From Hepsetus odoe (Eukaryota > Chordata > Actinopteri > Characiformes > Hepsetidae): 64,000 nucleotides of DNA. This document shows positions 13,292 through 24,741 of this stretch, piece after piece; the first letter of the stretch is position 1, and every line of letters starts with the position of its first letter. The notes beneath the pieces are model-generated. The model worked only from the letters and a program-made list of their open reading frames with translations, did not search any database and was not told the DNA's origin. The translations under genes were made by a program, and so were the position numbers. The stretch spans positions 775,981 through 839,980 of the forward strand of contig CM029380.1 of the NCBI GenBank assembly GCA_017165825.1, written 5' to 3'.

Positions 13292-13480
13292 GCCTTCATC
13301 TGGCCGGAGCTCCGGAGGGGAGGAGAGGGAGCGGCAGAGCGAGCGCACCCAAGCCGGAGGGAGGGGCTTCTGTCGCGGCTACAGCTCGTCGGCTGGGCGC
13401 CCCTTGAATTATAGAAGGCCATCGTTGCCAAAAACTCTCTCACTGGAAGAGACTGCTGTGTAAGTGCTGGTGTGACACTT
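13292..13480 (-). promoter_or_regulatory. mapk8ip1 5' UTR and promoter-proximal CpG-rich segment
   Basis: The stretch upstream of the exon 1 ATG is clearly richer in G, C and CpG than the AT-rich, CA-repeat surroundings. An upstream ATG (complement of 13426-13424) opens a frame that overlaps the real start in another phase and continues into the intron, so an inhibitory upstream ORF is possible. The real ATG has G at -3 and G at +4, a good initiation context. No TATA box was found. The transcription start is not defined. Confidence 0.45.
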
Positions 13481-13677
13481 TGCAAAGCGATGCACACTTT
13501 TCAGCAATTTATTGCCCTGAACGTAATAATTTTTTTAATCCACTCCAGGTTTTTGCTCCAACCCCCTGTTTTCTCCGATGAGCTCGAGCCTCCAGCAGGG
13601 CGAGTCTGTGCAGTTGGAACCAAATCCTGGAGTGGATTTCAAATTTCTGGACCTGAATTCTCCACCTCGACTAAAAC

Positions 13678-14335
13678 TTCTCCTTTCGGCTGTTCCATTA
13701 GGGGTCGCCACAGAGGATCATCGGTCTCCATGTCTTCCTGTCCTCTGCATCTTCCTCTTCAACCGGTGCCCCTTTTTGTCCCCTCTCACAACATCCATAA
13801 ACCTCCTCTTTTCTGACAGCTCAACATCTTGGCTCCTCACCATCCTTCTCCTGATTTACTCCTTGTCTCTCCTCTGGACATGTCCAAACCAACACAGTCT
13901 CGCTTCCCTCACTTCCAACTTGAGCTGTCCCTCTATTATACTCCTCCCTCCCAACGCAAATCTCAGCATCTTTAACTTTGAAACCTCCAGCTCCACTGCC
14001 TGTATTTTCATCACCGTTTCCATAGCTGGTCTCACTACCATCTCCAACCCATATAACATAGCTGGTCTAACTACTGTCTCCAACCCGTGTAACATAACTG
14101 GTCTTTAATGTCTCCAACCTGTGTAAGATAGCTGGTCTCACTACTGTCTCCAACCTGTATAACATAGCTGGTCTCACTAACATTCCCAACCTGTATACCA
14201 TAGCTGGTCTCACTACCTTCCTGTAAGCCTTGCCTTTCACTCTTACTGGTACAGTCACAGATCACTCCAACCTGCCTGCACTCTCTTCTTTAGCTCTCTT
14301 CCACACTCCCCTGTTACCAAAAGTATTTAAACTCC
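13678..14335 (-). mobile_element. LINE 3' fragment with internal tandem expansion
   Basis: Antisense copy of the LINE end (GGGGTCGCCACAGAGGATCA onwards). Within it, 14000-14217 holds about six copies of a 35-36 bp unit containing ATAACATAGCTGGTCTCACT and TGTCTCCAACCTGT, which occurs once in the parent element (VVRPAMLYGLET). Confidence 0.8.
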
Positions 14336-14779
14336 TCCTCCACCTCTAAAACGAGTCCTTTTAAATGGTTACTTGGTTTTAGTGGCATCATCTTAAAGGC
14401 AGCATTATTGACCCGTCCACACTGAACACACACAGCTGGTTCTCCCAGTTTGCTTCCATTACCTTTAATAAACATTAGCATTGTGTTTCTTAATCTCATC
14501 AACTAATGCACTTAGAAAATTTTGGCCACAGCTGAGCAGGAACTGAACTCAATATCTCCCGATGAAAGGGGCAACACTTCTAATCAAACACTTTCATCTG
14601 TTTATGGCACATTCTGTTAATCCAGGTTCTGTTAATAAATGATATTTTACTCTTTAAAATAAATACAGTTGTCAGTTGTTGACTGTAACCTTTTAAAAAC
14701 GTTCATAATTAACATATTATGGAGCCAGACTGTTGAGACTTACATTCATTATTATTGATGCATGTATGAGGTCATCTTC

Positions 14780-14961
14780 GTGTGTGTGTGTGTGTGTGTG
14801 TGTGTGAATAAATAAATCATGGCAGTAGGAAGGGCGTGGTGTAACACAATGGTAAAAAAAAAAAAGCCTCCCTTCTACTTACTCTCTCTCTCTCTGTCAC
14901 TCTCTCTCTCTGTCACTCTTTCTCTCTCTGTCTCTCTCTCTGACTCTTTCTCTCTCTGTCA

Positions 14962-15003
<42 letters not shown>
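14780..15003. repeat. (TG)n and (TC)n repeats
   Basis: (TG)n at 14780-14806, poly(A) 14852-14864, (TC)n with TGTCAC interruptions at 14881-15003. Confidence 0.9.
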
Positions 15004-15008
<5 letters not shown>

Positions 15009-15089
15009 GATGATATCAGATTAATCTTTGGTGATGGATTATTAATTATTTAACATCAGAAAGTGTCCACACGCCTGTTTTGGTGCAGA

Positions 15090-15260
15090 ATCCTGTGCAA
15101 AAGTCTTGAGTCTCATTTCAAATTGCTTTTTTTTTGTCCATGACCCATGTTCACAGACAATTACAATTTTAACCATGAAGAAAATGACACTAAAACCAGT
15201 TCAAATAGTATTTCATACCATATTTCATGCACAGTTCCAATTTTGATAGTTTCACATTAA
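15090..15260. mobile_element. possible Tc1-like terminal fragment
   Basis: Contains CCTGTGCAAAAGTCTTGAGT, similar to the terminal sequence of Tc1-like elements, followed by unassigned AT-rich sequence. No second terminus found. Confidence 0.3.
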
Positions 15261-15295
15261 AGAAACGGGATGAAACTTGTGCCTGCGCCACATTT

Positions 15296-15482
15296 GAAGT
15301 GACTATTTGTCATCGTGAACACTGAATCACAACCGAACATCCTCTGTATTCAACACACACACAGCATCCTGCAGGGGGCAGTGATGGGGACGGTACCGTG
15401 CTTAAGGGAACCTCAGGGCAACCTACTGGTCCAGGATTTGAACCCACGACCTTCTGATACTAGGGCCTAATCACTAAACTCT
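15296..15482 (-). mobile_element. SINE, 'CTCF-core' family
   Basis: Contains GTGACTATTTGTCATCGTGA, CCTGCAGGGGGCAGTGATGG and GGATTTGAACCCACGACC. Confidence 0.8.
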
Positions 15483-15929
15483 ATGAACAGGAAGATTTAT
15501 TCCGTAAAACTGAACCAGACTTCTCATTAGCTCTTTTTTCAAAAACACATTTTTAATATGTTAGAATCGCAGGAATTATTGATTTTAATTCTCTGTGATG
15601 AGTGACATGTGAAGAATATCACCGCTGTTTAAAACTACGCTGTGCTTAGTCAACAGATCATTACAGGGTGACCTATGACCTCCGAGGACAAGTTTCCGAG
15701 TCGGCTTTTAATCACCAGACTACCATCAGTTATTATTCTGACGGGGTCAAAGGTCAGCACCGATCCAGTGCTGTTCCTAAATGTCCAGGGTTAATGAAGG
15801 AAAGAGTAGCTCATCGATTTATAGACCGAATCCTCAGGATGATTCACTCTTCGGTCCTTAAAGGGTGAAGTTTGTGCACAGAAACGCTGAGAATCTGGAA
15901 TGATCTTCATGTTAAAGAATATAATGTAA

Positions 15930-16320
15930 ATGTTTAGTGTAAATGTGGAGTGCAAAGATTTAATTTAGTGTAAACTATAAATACAGTGTGAAGTTTTAGT
16001 TAAGTGTAAAACATGTAAATAAAGAGCTTTAAAAATTTGGTTCAGTGTAAAATGTGTAGAGTCTAAAAGTTTTGTTTAGTGTTAAATATGTAAATAAAGA
16101 ATGTAAAGGGTTACTTTAGTGTAAATGTATAAATAGAATATTAAAGTTTTGTTTTAAAATGTCTAAATAACGACAGGTCGCCAGCCCATCGCAGGGTTTA
16201 GTTCAGTGTAAAAAAAAGAGCTTAATTGTTTACTTTAGTCTAAAATGTGTAAAGAGAGTGTAAAGGTTTAGCTTGGTGTAAGAAACACCAAAAAAAAAAA
16301 AAAGCTAAAAGGTTTACTTA
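15930..16320. repeat. degenerate AT-rich tandem repeat
   Basis: Seven or eight poor copies of a 40-50 bp motif of the form TTTAGTGTAAAATGTGTAAA TAAAGAGTNTAAAGG. Confidence 0.6.
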
Positions 16321-17185
16321 ACTGGGGGTGGAGATGCTACCTGATGTCTGAGACGTTGGACATTTGGAGACGATTTTGGACTAAAACTGAACCCGTTCGT
16401 GGTGGAGGGACACAAGCAGAGTGTCAGTCACCCAAACTGATTTAGTAAAGATTTCTTTGACGTGTCTGGAGCTGGACGTCCTCAAATCTGCACATTTTAT
16501 GTGTCTCTGAGTGCATCTACGGGATGGTGATGAGAAAATAGTCCATCTGACTAAGAAAATCTATTTAGGTTCCTCAAAAATAAAGCCTTTTAACACAAAA
16601 CCTGCTCTGAAGGACTATGTACACCTTAACCTGCCTTTATGGTGATAAATAAGTGGACTTCCTCTTTAAATGTAATTGTTCACCACTGGAGCCAATTTCA
16701 CTAAAACCTCTTTCATTACTGTTTACCTTTGATTTTAGACACAGGATGTCCTGTACCAGTACACACCCCGCACATCCTTCACGCTGAGTAAACACTTAGA
16801 CTTTTATCCTTTGCTTACGCAGTGGAACTTTAACAGAGGACTCAGTGAACAGGAGCAATTATGGGGTTTTGATGCATAATATAAAAGTGTTTTACTTTAA
16901 AAATAAAAAAAAAAAAGAAAAAAACATCTTTAAAATGACTTACATGATGAATAAATGTATTAAAGTTACTAATTATAAACCTATAACCTGATTTCAATTA
17001 TTCATAACGATCACTTCCAAATACATTCTGCAACATTTACACCAAGAAAATCAATTATCACAGAGCCAACACCAAATCAGCCAGAACATTAAAACCACTG
17101 CAGGTGAACATTAAAGACTTGGTTCCAGGTTCTCCTGTCAGCGAGGGGGGTGGGTTGGTTTTTGAAGTTGATGTTGGAAGCAGGA

Positions 17186-17210
17186 AAAAAAAAAAAAAAA
17201 AAAAAAAAAA
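17186..17210. repeat. poly(A) run
   Basis: Twenty-five or so consecutive A; no recognisable retroposon body adjoins it. Confidence 0.8.
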
Positions 17211-18484
17211 GGAACACGTGTGAGGAGCTGCGATGGCTGCATGAACTGGGTCAGAACTTCTCCAACAGTTAGTTTTGTGAGGTGTTCTTGGAATGTGGTG
17301 GTCTCCTAAAGTAAACCAAATACAACTAGTGAAGCAGTCTGGAGTCCAGGGCACGAGAGAAACTGGCATAATATCAGGGAAGTCTTTTAACATCCTGGCT
17401 GATGGGAGTGTTGAGCAGCCCTATTTTATTCTTATTATAAAAGTTTATAAAAAAAATAAAAAAAACACACAACTTTTCACCTTAAAGAATTAAAGCATTT
17501 TCCAGTCTCCTGTTCTTGCACCTGCTGCATCTGTAGACCAGTCCTTCACATATAACTATTAAAAAAAAAGATACCTGTATTCCAAAAAAGAGCAGAAAAC
17601 ACACCATTTCCAAACACACTAATAAGAGAAGTCAATGGGCAGAACTGTATATATAAAAAAAAAAAAAAGATTTTTGTAGACCTTCCATTTTCAGAAGTGG
17701 TTTTTCACACTTTCAGAAGTGGGACTAGTTCTCCAGATTGTAAAGGTTAGTGCCAGAAAACTTAAGCAAGAGAAAAGTAACCGGAACTACTTTTATGCGC
17801 TCCAGTGAAGTGAAATTTACCAAAACTTTATAAGAACAGCTTAAAATGTTTGAATTCATGTTATATACGCATATTTTAATAATTAACAGTTGCTTGTATA
17901 ATGGTTTTCAAGTAAACTGAAAGAACAATTTGAGGAGAATGGATTATAAAATTATAAGTTAGATAACTACTTAATGCAAAATGATTGTTTTTTAAAGTAA
18001 AGGGTAGAACAACTTGGGGAAAATGTAATTAATATCGAATATAAAATGAATTCCTTTTTTACTGGATCTTCAGCTTCAATTTTAATGCAATTTTTTTTTC
18101 TTTGGATTAATTTTTGCCAATATTTTTGGGACTTGAGGCTTCAGTTCCAAATGTAATGTCCCAGAACGAAAAAATTCACAATTTTATATTTAAAGATCTC
18201 CCAATCAGAACTCGGCATCATTGGAGGAGGACAAACCGAGGCCTTCTGGTTTGAGAACAGTACACTTCCAGATTGTGATTTGAAAAGGATCGTTCAGCCC
18301 TAGCAAATGTGTTTTCGGTTCTTTTTACGCAGAAATCGTCTGCAGTGGTCCAGACGTCTCCGATAAATCAGGCTGAAAAATGCTGGAATGTTCTTGCTTA
18401 AAAGAAAAACCCTTCAATTTCCAAGAAGAGTCTCTATGACACCAATAAAGACGTCCATCTCAGTAATGAAGTCCTTCATGTCCC

Positions 18485-19477
18485 TCACACTCCTGACCCT
18501 TCTTTCAGCAGCTTCTCTTCCACCTCTGGTGAGTCCCGTGGAGGCGGGACTTTCTTCATCTCTAGCCCTTTGACCCAGGTGTATGCAAAAGACCCTCCCA
18601 GCACCATCATGTTACTGGTCCACCACAGCATGCTTTTGCTGGTTGCGTAATACATCACCGCCAGCACGGTCTGAGCGCATGCCTTGGCCGTGCCGGACAC
18701 GTTATGTGTTAGAGGACTGGTGAACTTTATCTGGAGGCCCGTCACGTAGCCGATGGCGAACCCAAAGACCCCGCCCACCACCATCATGCTCCAGAAATTC
18801 AAGTCCATCAGGTGGCTGAACTCGGCCAGGCGGCCCAACTCCCCAAACACGAGGATCAGCGGCAGGAAGAGCATGCAGGCATTCAGGTTGTTGTAGTAGG
18901 ACAGCTTCCAGATACTCCCGTCCACCGCTGGCATCACCTTCTTGGTGTAGATGGCATTCAGGGAGACACAGGCACTGGCGATGACGCCAAAACACACACC
19001 GGACCAGGAGAGGGATCCAGCCGCACCTTCCTGATCCACACCGAGCCAGAAACCACCTAGAAAAGAGACAGTTAGTCGTTGGTTCACAGCTGGCGTGCAT
19101 ACAATGTTAATGAGAAACAGGCAAGAAAGTCCTTTTAAATCAAGTGAAAGTGACTAAGTCATTGTGAACACAGTGAACCACAACCAAACACATCCTCTGT
19201 ATTTAACACACAGAGTCCAGCAGGGGGCAAAAGTCTCCAGTGCCCAGGGACCAATGATTGGGACGGTACCTTGCTCAAGGGTACCTGAGGGCAACCTACT
19301 GGCCCAGGATTCGAACCCATGACCTTCTGATCCTGAGGCCTAGTCCATAAACCCTTTGCACCATTGAACATGCTTACCTGCACCTACACACAGGGCAACC
19401 TACTGGTAAGGGATTCGAACCCACAATCTTCCGATCCAGAGGCCAAATCCCTAACCAGTAAGCCTCTGCTGCTCATC

Positions 19478-19508
<31 letters not shown>

Positions 19509-20265
19509 TAAACACACTATTTGTATTTCAGTGTCATGTAAATTAATTCACCCTTATGAGTCGGAACATAGTCTCTGAATCTACTATGATCGATCCACTA
19601 TGAATTATTTAGTAACTACTAGGATTTGTTCTGAATCTACTATGAATTACCCAGTATCCATTGTGAATTATTGAATATATATAAAATTATTCAGGATCGA
19701 ATATGAATTACAGCTATCCTCCATTTCTTTACTGGTGGGAGGTCAAGTTCCCCCTGTGGTTCAACTCACCCAGGATGATGCTGCAGCACAGGAGGGCGTA
19801 CATGGAAGTGGTCTGTTTAAGGATCAAATAGGATAGCAGGACGTTGAACACAGTGCTGAGGGACCGTCCCACAGTGTAGAAGGCGACACCTACGTTCTTC
19901 AGACACAAATTATTAAAGGTGATCATTGCGATGAAGACCACGGATAGAGGCAGGACCTCCCGGGACACCTTCAGGTCTACTTGAACGGATGGGAAGTCCA
20001 CCCAGGTAGGACAGGCAGAAGACAGGAAGCTCATCACCCAGCACAGTGACACCGACACCATGCACTGAAAGAAGGTGATGAAGAGTGGGGCATCCAGCTG
20101 CTTGCTGTCCAGCAGGCGGCTGTTCAGGAACACCATGGTGATGGAGACGAACCAGTACAGCGCCACCACCAGGCCGATCCGCAGGGCCCGCCCAACAAAC
20201 CCATCGCCCCGCTCCCCCTGCGTCATTCTGCGGGTTCTGCAGCGCGGCGGCCGGGGCCTGCTCAT
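18485..20265 (-). CDS. slc35c1: slc35c1, GDP-fucose transporter 1, two exons
   Basis: SLC35C1 is the multi-pass Golgi antiporter that imports GDP-fucose for fucosylation; human loss causes leukocyte adhesion deficiency II. Exon 1 is 20265 down to 19770 (496 nt), with donor GTGAGT. Exon 2 is 19056 down to 18485 (572 nt), with acceptor CTAG and stop TGA. Together they give 355 residues, against about 364 in human. Diagnostic stretches are SITMVFLNSRLLDS in TM1, ITFNNLCLKNVGVAFYTVGR mid-protein, and in exon 2 GGFWLGVDQEG, IGYVTGLQIKFTSPLTHNVS and WWTSNMMVLGGSFAYTWV. The split Gly codon (G|GT) joins cleanly. The cytosolic tail is charged. Met1 at 20265 was chosen because it lies about 25 residues before TM1; Met14 is an alternative. 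A weak ATTAAA at 18081-18086 (minus) could be the poly(A) signal. The gene appears intact. Confidence 0.95.
19140..19462 (-). mobile_element. SINE, 'CTCF-core' family, with a partial second head
   Basis: Full copy 19140-19365 in slc35c1 intron 1 (GTCCAGCAGGGGGCAAAAGT, GGGACGGTACCTTGCTCAAG, GATTCGAACCCATGACC), followed by a second tRNA-like head at 19388-19462 (GATTCGAACCCACAATCTTC), either a nested or tandem partial copy. Confidence 0.8.
19479..19506. repeat. (AAT)n microsatellite in slc35c1 intron
   Basis: About nine AAT units. Confidence 0.85.
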
Positions 20266-20279
20266 GGTGAGGGGACGGG

Positions 20280-20690
20280 AGAGGGGAATAAATACATAAA
20301 CTCCACTAAAGACAGTATGTTCATAAACACATACTCTATTAACAAACACTGGCTGTTTATTAACACAGAAACTCCACTATAGACAGGCTGTTTATAAACA
20401 AACTCCATTAAATCACTGTCTTTTTATAAACAGTTCAACTCTAATAAACAAATACTGTTAATTCACAAACTCCACTAAAAAAGACTGGCTGTTAATAAAC
20501 ATTTAAACTCTTAAATAAGGACTGTTTATAAACAAACTCCACTAAACACAGACTACAAATACATAAACCCCACTAAATACTATTTATTAACACAGACGCC
20601 ATTAAACAAAGATGTTTAAACTCTATTAAAGATGTTCTGTTTCTAAACATAAACCCCACTAAACACGAGCTGCTCTAACACACAAACTCC
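20280..20690. repeat. degenerate tandem repeat upstream of slc35c1
   Basis: About eight to ten imperfect copies of a 40-50 bp motif of the form AAACTCCACTAAA followed by a variable ACAGGCTGTTTATAAACA part. It begins about 15 bp upstream of the slc35c1 ATG, so it either forms the 5' UTR or displaces the promoter to about 20.7 kb. Confidence 0.6.
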
Positions 20691-20880
20691 AAGAACGAGC
20701 CCTTTACTTCCGGTCGCTCTCCTCCTTCGCTCACTGCGGTCTACGTGCACACAAAAAGCGCTACTGCCCCCTTGCGACGGCCCTACGAGGAGAACCCCCG
20801 CACCTGATTGGCTAGCAGCCCAAACATGCAAAGATGTGATTGGCCAATTAGCGTCACCATGGCAGCCGTAGGGCGCAGCA
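20691..20880 (-). promoter_or_regulatory. probable slc35c1 promoter with ETS-type site
   Basis: A short GC- and CpG-rich island between AT-rich flanks. It contains ACTTCCGG at 20706-20713 (CCGGAAGT on the gene strand), the classical ETS/GABP site common in housekeeping promoters, followed by several CpGs. Assignment to slc35c1 rests on position and orientation only. Confidence 0.4.
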
Positions 20881-20899
20881 GCTTTGTCACTGAAAAGCT

Positions 20900-21340
20900 C
20901 ACTAAAGGAATTTACAATATAGTATTTAAATGTAGATTATTATTTGAATTTTCAATATAAAGCATGTATTTACAATATACAGTAAAAATACGGATTAATA
21001 TTTGACTGTTTAAATATCGATCATTATTATTAATTCATTTTCCACATAAAGCATGAATTTACAGAACACTTAAATTACGGATCGTTATTTTCCATATAAT
21101 GCACACAGAGAAAATTTATTTTTTTAAAAGTATTACTTACAATGTCATGTAAAAAATACTATTATATTTTATTTGTTTCATATAAAGCATGGGTTTCCAA
21201 ATATTGTCTATTTAGCATTCATTTAATTTAAATAGTTAAAATTAGATTTTTAATAGTTTTTTCCACATAACCTGTGATTTTACAATATACTTTTCACACG
21301 GTACACTGTTAAAATATAAATTATTATAAGAGAGATGATA
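20900..21340. repeat. degenerate AT-rich repeat
   Basis: Recurrent CATATAAAGCATG and ATTTACAATATAC motifs spaced 70-100 bp apart; no coding sequence. Confidence 0.4.
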
Positions 21341-21656
21341 TCATAAAAATAAATGTGTAGATGATTAAAGATGCCATAAAAGTGAAAGATAAACGAGTGT
21401 GAAACGCAGCTCGTAATCCTACCTTGTTCTGTTCAGTCTTAGGACTTTTTTATTCTAATTATTTCTCAGAAGAGTTTATTTATGTATTTATTTTTTACTA
21501 TTTGCAGTTGTAGTCTGGGACATAGGCCAAATAAAAATAAAAATAAAATAAAATACGAATGTAAGGTATTCCATGTAGCATAACCTGATTGGCCAAACTG
21601 CTCGTCAGTGTAAGACCCCAGCCATTAAGCATGAAGCTGGGCGGGGCCAACAAAAA

Positions 21657-21833
21657 ATGGCGGATTACTGTTGTAACGCTACACGACAACCTGATTTTAA
21701 GCAAATATTTAAAAAAATATTCAGACATTCAGCTAAACGGAGTGAAGAAAGAAGAAACTTTATTACGTTAACTGCGTGGCGGTCTGGAACATTTAGAAGA
21801 GTGTTCTTCTGTAATGCTGCCATTGGTCTGTAA
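21657..21833 (+). other. short ORF at a GC-box/YY1-like site, unidentified
   Basis: ATG at 21657 opens 58 codons (MADYCCNATRQPDFKQIFKK...) ending TAA at 21833. The start lies in CAAAAAATGGCGGATT, a YY1-type ATGGCGG element 10 bp after GGGCGGGGCC. The protein matches nothing I know. It may be a promoter-like remnant or the first exon of an unrecognised gene. Confidence 0.2.
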
Positions 21834-22507
21834 AAAGGACTACACCAGATAAAAGTGCCTTCCCTGACAGTGTTAAACTCAGCAAAAGAGAAAATAGGCC
21901 CTGATGATGAAAATGCTCAGTTTAGAGTCAGTCTTACCCTTCACTCACCCACAGCTGCCTTCCTGACCTGCCGCAAGTTTAATAAGGAAGTCAATATGTT
22001 TAACTCCTCCTCTACAGAGCTGCTGGAGAACATCCAGTCCTGATTTACCTGAAAGATCACATGCACCTGAGTCCAACCTTAAAGCACAGGTGTTGTCCTC
22101 CTTTCACAAGCCAGTCAATCTGACATCTCATTTACAGCCTGTTTTCCTGGACTCTGACAGTGATGGGAAGTGAGGAAGTGCAAATTTCACTACTGTCCTT
22201 AGTAGAGTATTCAAGTACCTGTACTTTACTTAAGTATTTATGTGAAAACTCTGTACCTTCCATTTTCAGGACTGTGTCCTTTAGTCTGAGTGCATTTGTG
22301 GGGAGTTCTCAGGAATAATCTTCCCCAACAATCCTACTCTTTTACATCTACTCTTTGCTCTCCTTCTCATTTCATATATTCTAAGAAAAAAAAACTTGCC
22401 AATTTCTTTTGTTCTAGTCACGGGTTAATATGTTTGTTACTTGGTTGTAATGGTTTAATCAGAAGCTGTTGATCATAGCTGGTTAGAGTGGAGATTAAGC
22501 TCTGTTG

Positions 22508-22563
22508 TAAGTCACCCTGGATAAGAGCTTCTGCTAAATGCTGTAAATGAAAATGTAAATGTA
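22508..22563 (+). mobile_element. SINE (L2-tail family) 3' fragment
   Basis: Only the tail remains: CCTGGATAAGAGCTTCTGCT AAATGCTGTAAATG. Confidence 0.65.
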
Positions 22564-22589
22564 AACCTTCCCAACATCAAGACCCAGAC

Positions 22590-23035
22590 CGTTCTTCTTT
22601 CGGCTGTTCCCAAGTTACCACAGCTGATCATCTGTGTCCATGTCTGTCCATCCTCTTTCTTCTTCCTCTTTCACACCAACACTCGCCACATCCATAAACC
22701 TCCTCTTTGTCCTTCCCCTTCTCCTCTTGCCTGGGAACTCCATCCTCAACATCCTTCTCCTGATTTACTCCTCGTCTCCCCTCTGGACATGTCCAAACCC
22801 ACACAGTCTTGCTTCTCTCGCTGAGTTTCCACGCTGTCCAACCTGAGCTGTCCCTCTAATGTACTCATTTCTAATCTGATGCAAATTTCAGCACCTTTAA
22901 CTCTGACACCTCCAACTCCAATCTTTTCATCACTGTCTCCAACCTGTATAACATAGCTGGTCTCACTACCATCCTGTAAATCTTCCATTTTCACTCTTGC
23001 TGGTATCCTGCTATCACAGATCACTCCTGTCACTC
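22590..23035 (-). mobile_element. LINE 3' fragment
   Basis: Antisense remnant of the same LINE, from CTTTCGGCTGTTCCCAAGTT to the 'GVICDSRIPARVKM' region, with diverged sequence and deletions. Confidence 0.75.
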
Positions 23036-24117
23036 TTTGATGATTTCTTCATGATTAAATGGTGCAACGTGTCTTCATGCACGCAAACAGATGCTAGAAA
23101 TGTCCTTCAGGAGAGACACGTCTTACTTTATACTGTGAGTAAATGCCTGTACTTTTTACTTGATACTCTCAGTACATTCCTGTAGTTTTCATATGTTATA
23201 GAATCAGTACTTATACTTTTTAAGTACTTTTTTTCTTTTCTGTGAAATCTTCATTTATTTACATTAAAAATGCCCGGACATGTTTTTTACCTCTGGCCAG
23301 TGGTGAATCAACAAGGAAAATCTTAATTCTGGGCTTAGTTTGGCTCCAGGAAACTTCTCTGTGTTTTAATCTTGACAAACAGCACATCTGAACATCCTGC
23401 ACCTTTGTTTACGGACACTTTTAATGAACTGAATGTATTTATTTTATTTCAATAGCATGTCATGTGACCTACTGACTCAATATCAGTGCAGGACTGTAAT
23501 ACTACTCTGTGCGAATTACACACCACTTTTTAAAAATGTTTTTATTTTTTTAATAAAATAGCATTTGTGATGGAAAACATTTAGATTTTTGCTCAGCAAA
23601 AAATGCATATATGCAGTTTCTGTCATAACCATTATCACAGTATTGCAGCAGAACTACTCTCTCTCTCTCACACACACACTCACATACATACACTTTCTTT
23701 AAAAAATAAGAGTTATCATGAAGCCAGGGATAAAATGTTAATTTCACAAAGATTTTCACAGGGACAAGGCTGAGTCGGGTGGGTTGCCTTTGGGAGTGAG
23801 ACAGGTTAGACCTGTAGAAGACAAAAGAGACGGCGTGTGTAATGTTTGAGGAATACCCGCTGGCAGCAGCAGTTCCGGCCTGGATCACAATAAACCTGGT
23901 CATCCAGCAGCCGGATCTGTTCCTCTCCCACAAAGAGCAACACATTTATCCAGTTTCTGACACTGTACGACAAAAAATTGACATTCAGAGGGACTTTAGG
24001 ACGTTAGCTTTAGTCTGTGTTTATAGGCTTTTGTGTTGTACTGTGTCAGAACAGATTCAGTGGGAATCTATTTGGTAAGAAAAGGGTAGTAAATGTAGAA
24101 GAAAGGTGTAAAGGTCC

Positions 24118-24721
24118 TTCTTTTTCTTTCGCCTGCTCCTGTTTAGGGGTCGCCACAGCGGATCAACTGTCTCCATTTCTTCCGGTCCTCTGCATCTTCC
24201 TGCTTCAAACCGACCACCTGCATGTCCTCTCTCACCACATCCATAAACCTCCTCTTTGGTCTTCCTCTTCTCTTTCCTGGCAGCTCCATTCTCAACATCC
24301 TCCTTCCAATATAATCCTCGTCTCTCCTCTGCACATGTCCAAACCAACGCAACCTTGCTTCTCTAACTTTGTCTCCAAGACGTCTAACCTGATCTGTCCC
24401 TCTAATATACTCATGTCTAATCCTGTCCATCCTCGTCACACCCAACGAACATCTCAGCATTTTTAACCCTGACACCTCTGCCTTTTCGTCAGTGCCACTG
24501 TCTCCAACCCACTACAACATAGCTGGTCTCACTACTGTCCTGTAAACCTTACCTTTTACTCTAGCTGGTACGCATCTGTCACAAATCACTCCAGCCACTC
24601 TTCTTCACCCATTCCAACCTGCCTGTACTCTCTTCTTCACCTCTCTTCCACACTCGCCGTTACACTGAACTGTTGATCCCAAGTATTTAAACTCCTCCAC
24701 CTTTGTTACCTCCACTCCACA
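24118..24721 (-). mobile_element. 3' part of the same LINE family, inverted
   Basis: Minus strand encodes the LINE C-terminal region (SLGVTRMDRIRHEYIRGTDQV, WFGHVQRRDEDYIGRRMLRM) up to the 3' end at GGGGTCGCCACAGCGGATC. It sits head to head with the sense copy at 24742, forming an inverted repeat with 25453-26062. Confidence 0.85.
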
Positions 24722-24741
24722 ATCTTGGTTAAAGTGAGAAG

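Larger units (their letters stand above)
13481..18484. other. slc35c1-mapk8ip1 intergenic interval without recognisable gene
   Basis: This is where cry2 lies in the human gene order. I see no cryptochrome-like coding segment on either strand. The interval holds LINE debris (13.68-14.33 kb), a (TG)n/(TC)n cluster (14.78-15.0 kb), a SINE (15.3-15.48 kb), a degenerate AT-rich tandem repeat (15.93-16.32 kb), poly(A) runs at 16.9 and 17.19-17.21 kb and otherwise unique AT-rich DNA. Confidence 0.6.
21840..24117. other. spacer without recognised gene
   Basis: Holds a SINE tail (22508-22563) and a LINE fragment (22590-23035); the rest is unique. A frame at 21855-22043 is open but unrecognised. Confidence 0.5.

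Noticed and set aside
18702..19100. 132-residue minus-strand frame overlapping slc35c1 exon 2
   Set aside because: Frame-shifted shadow of the transporter exon.
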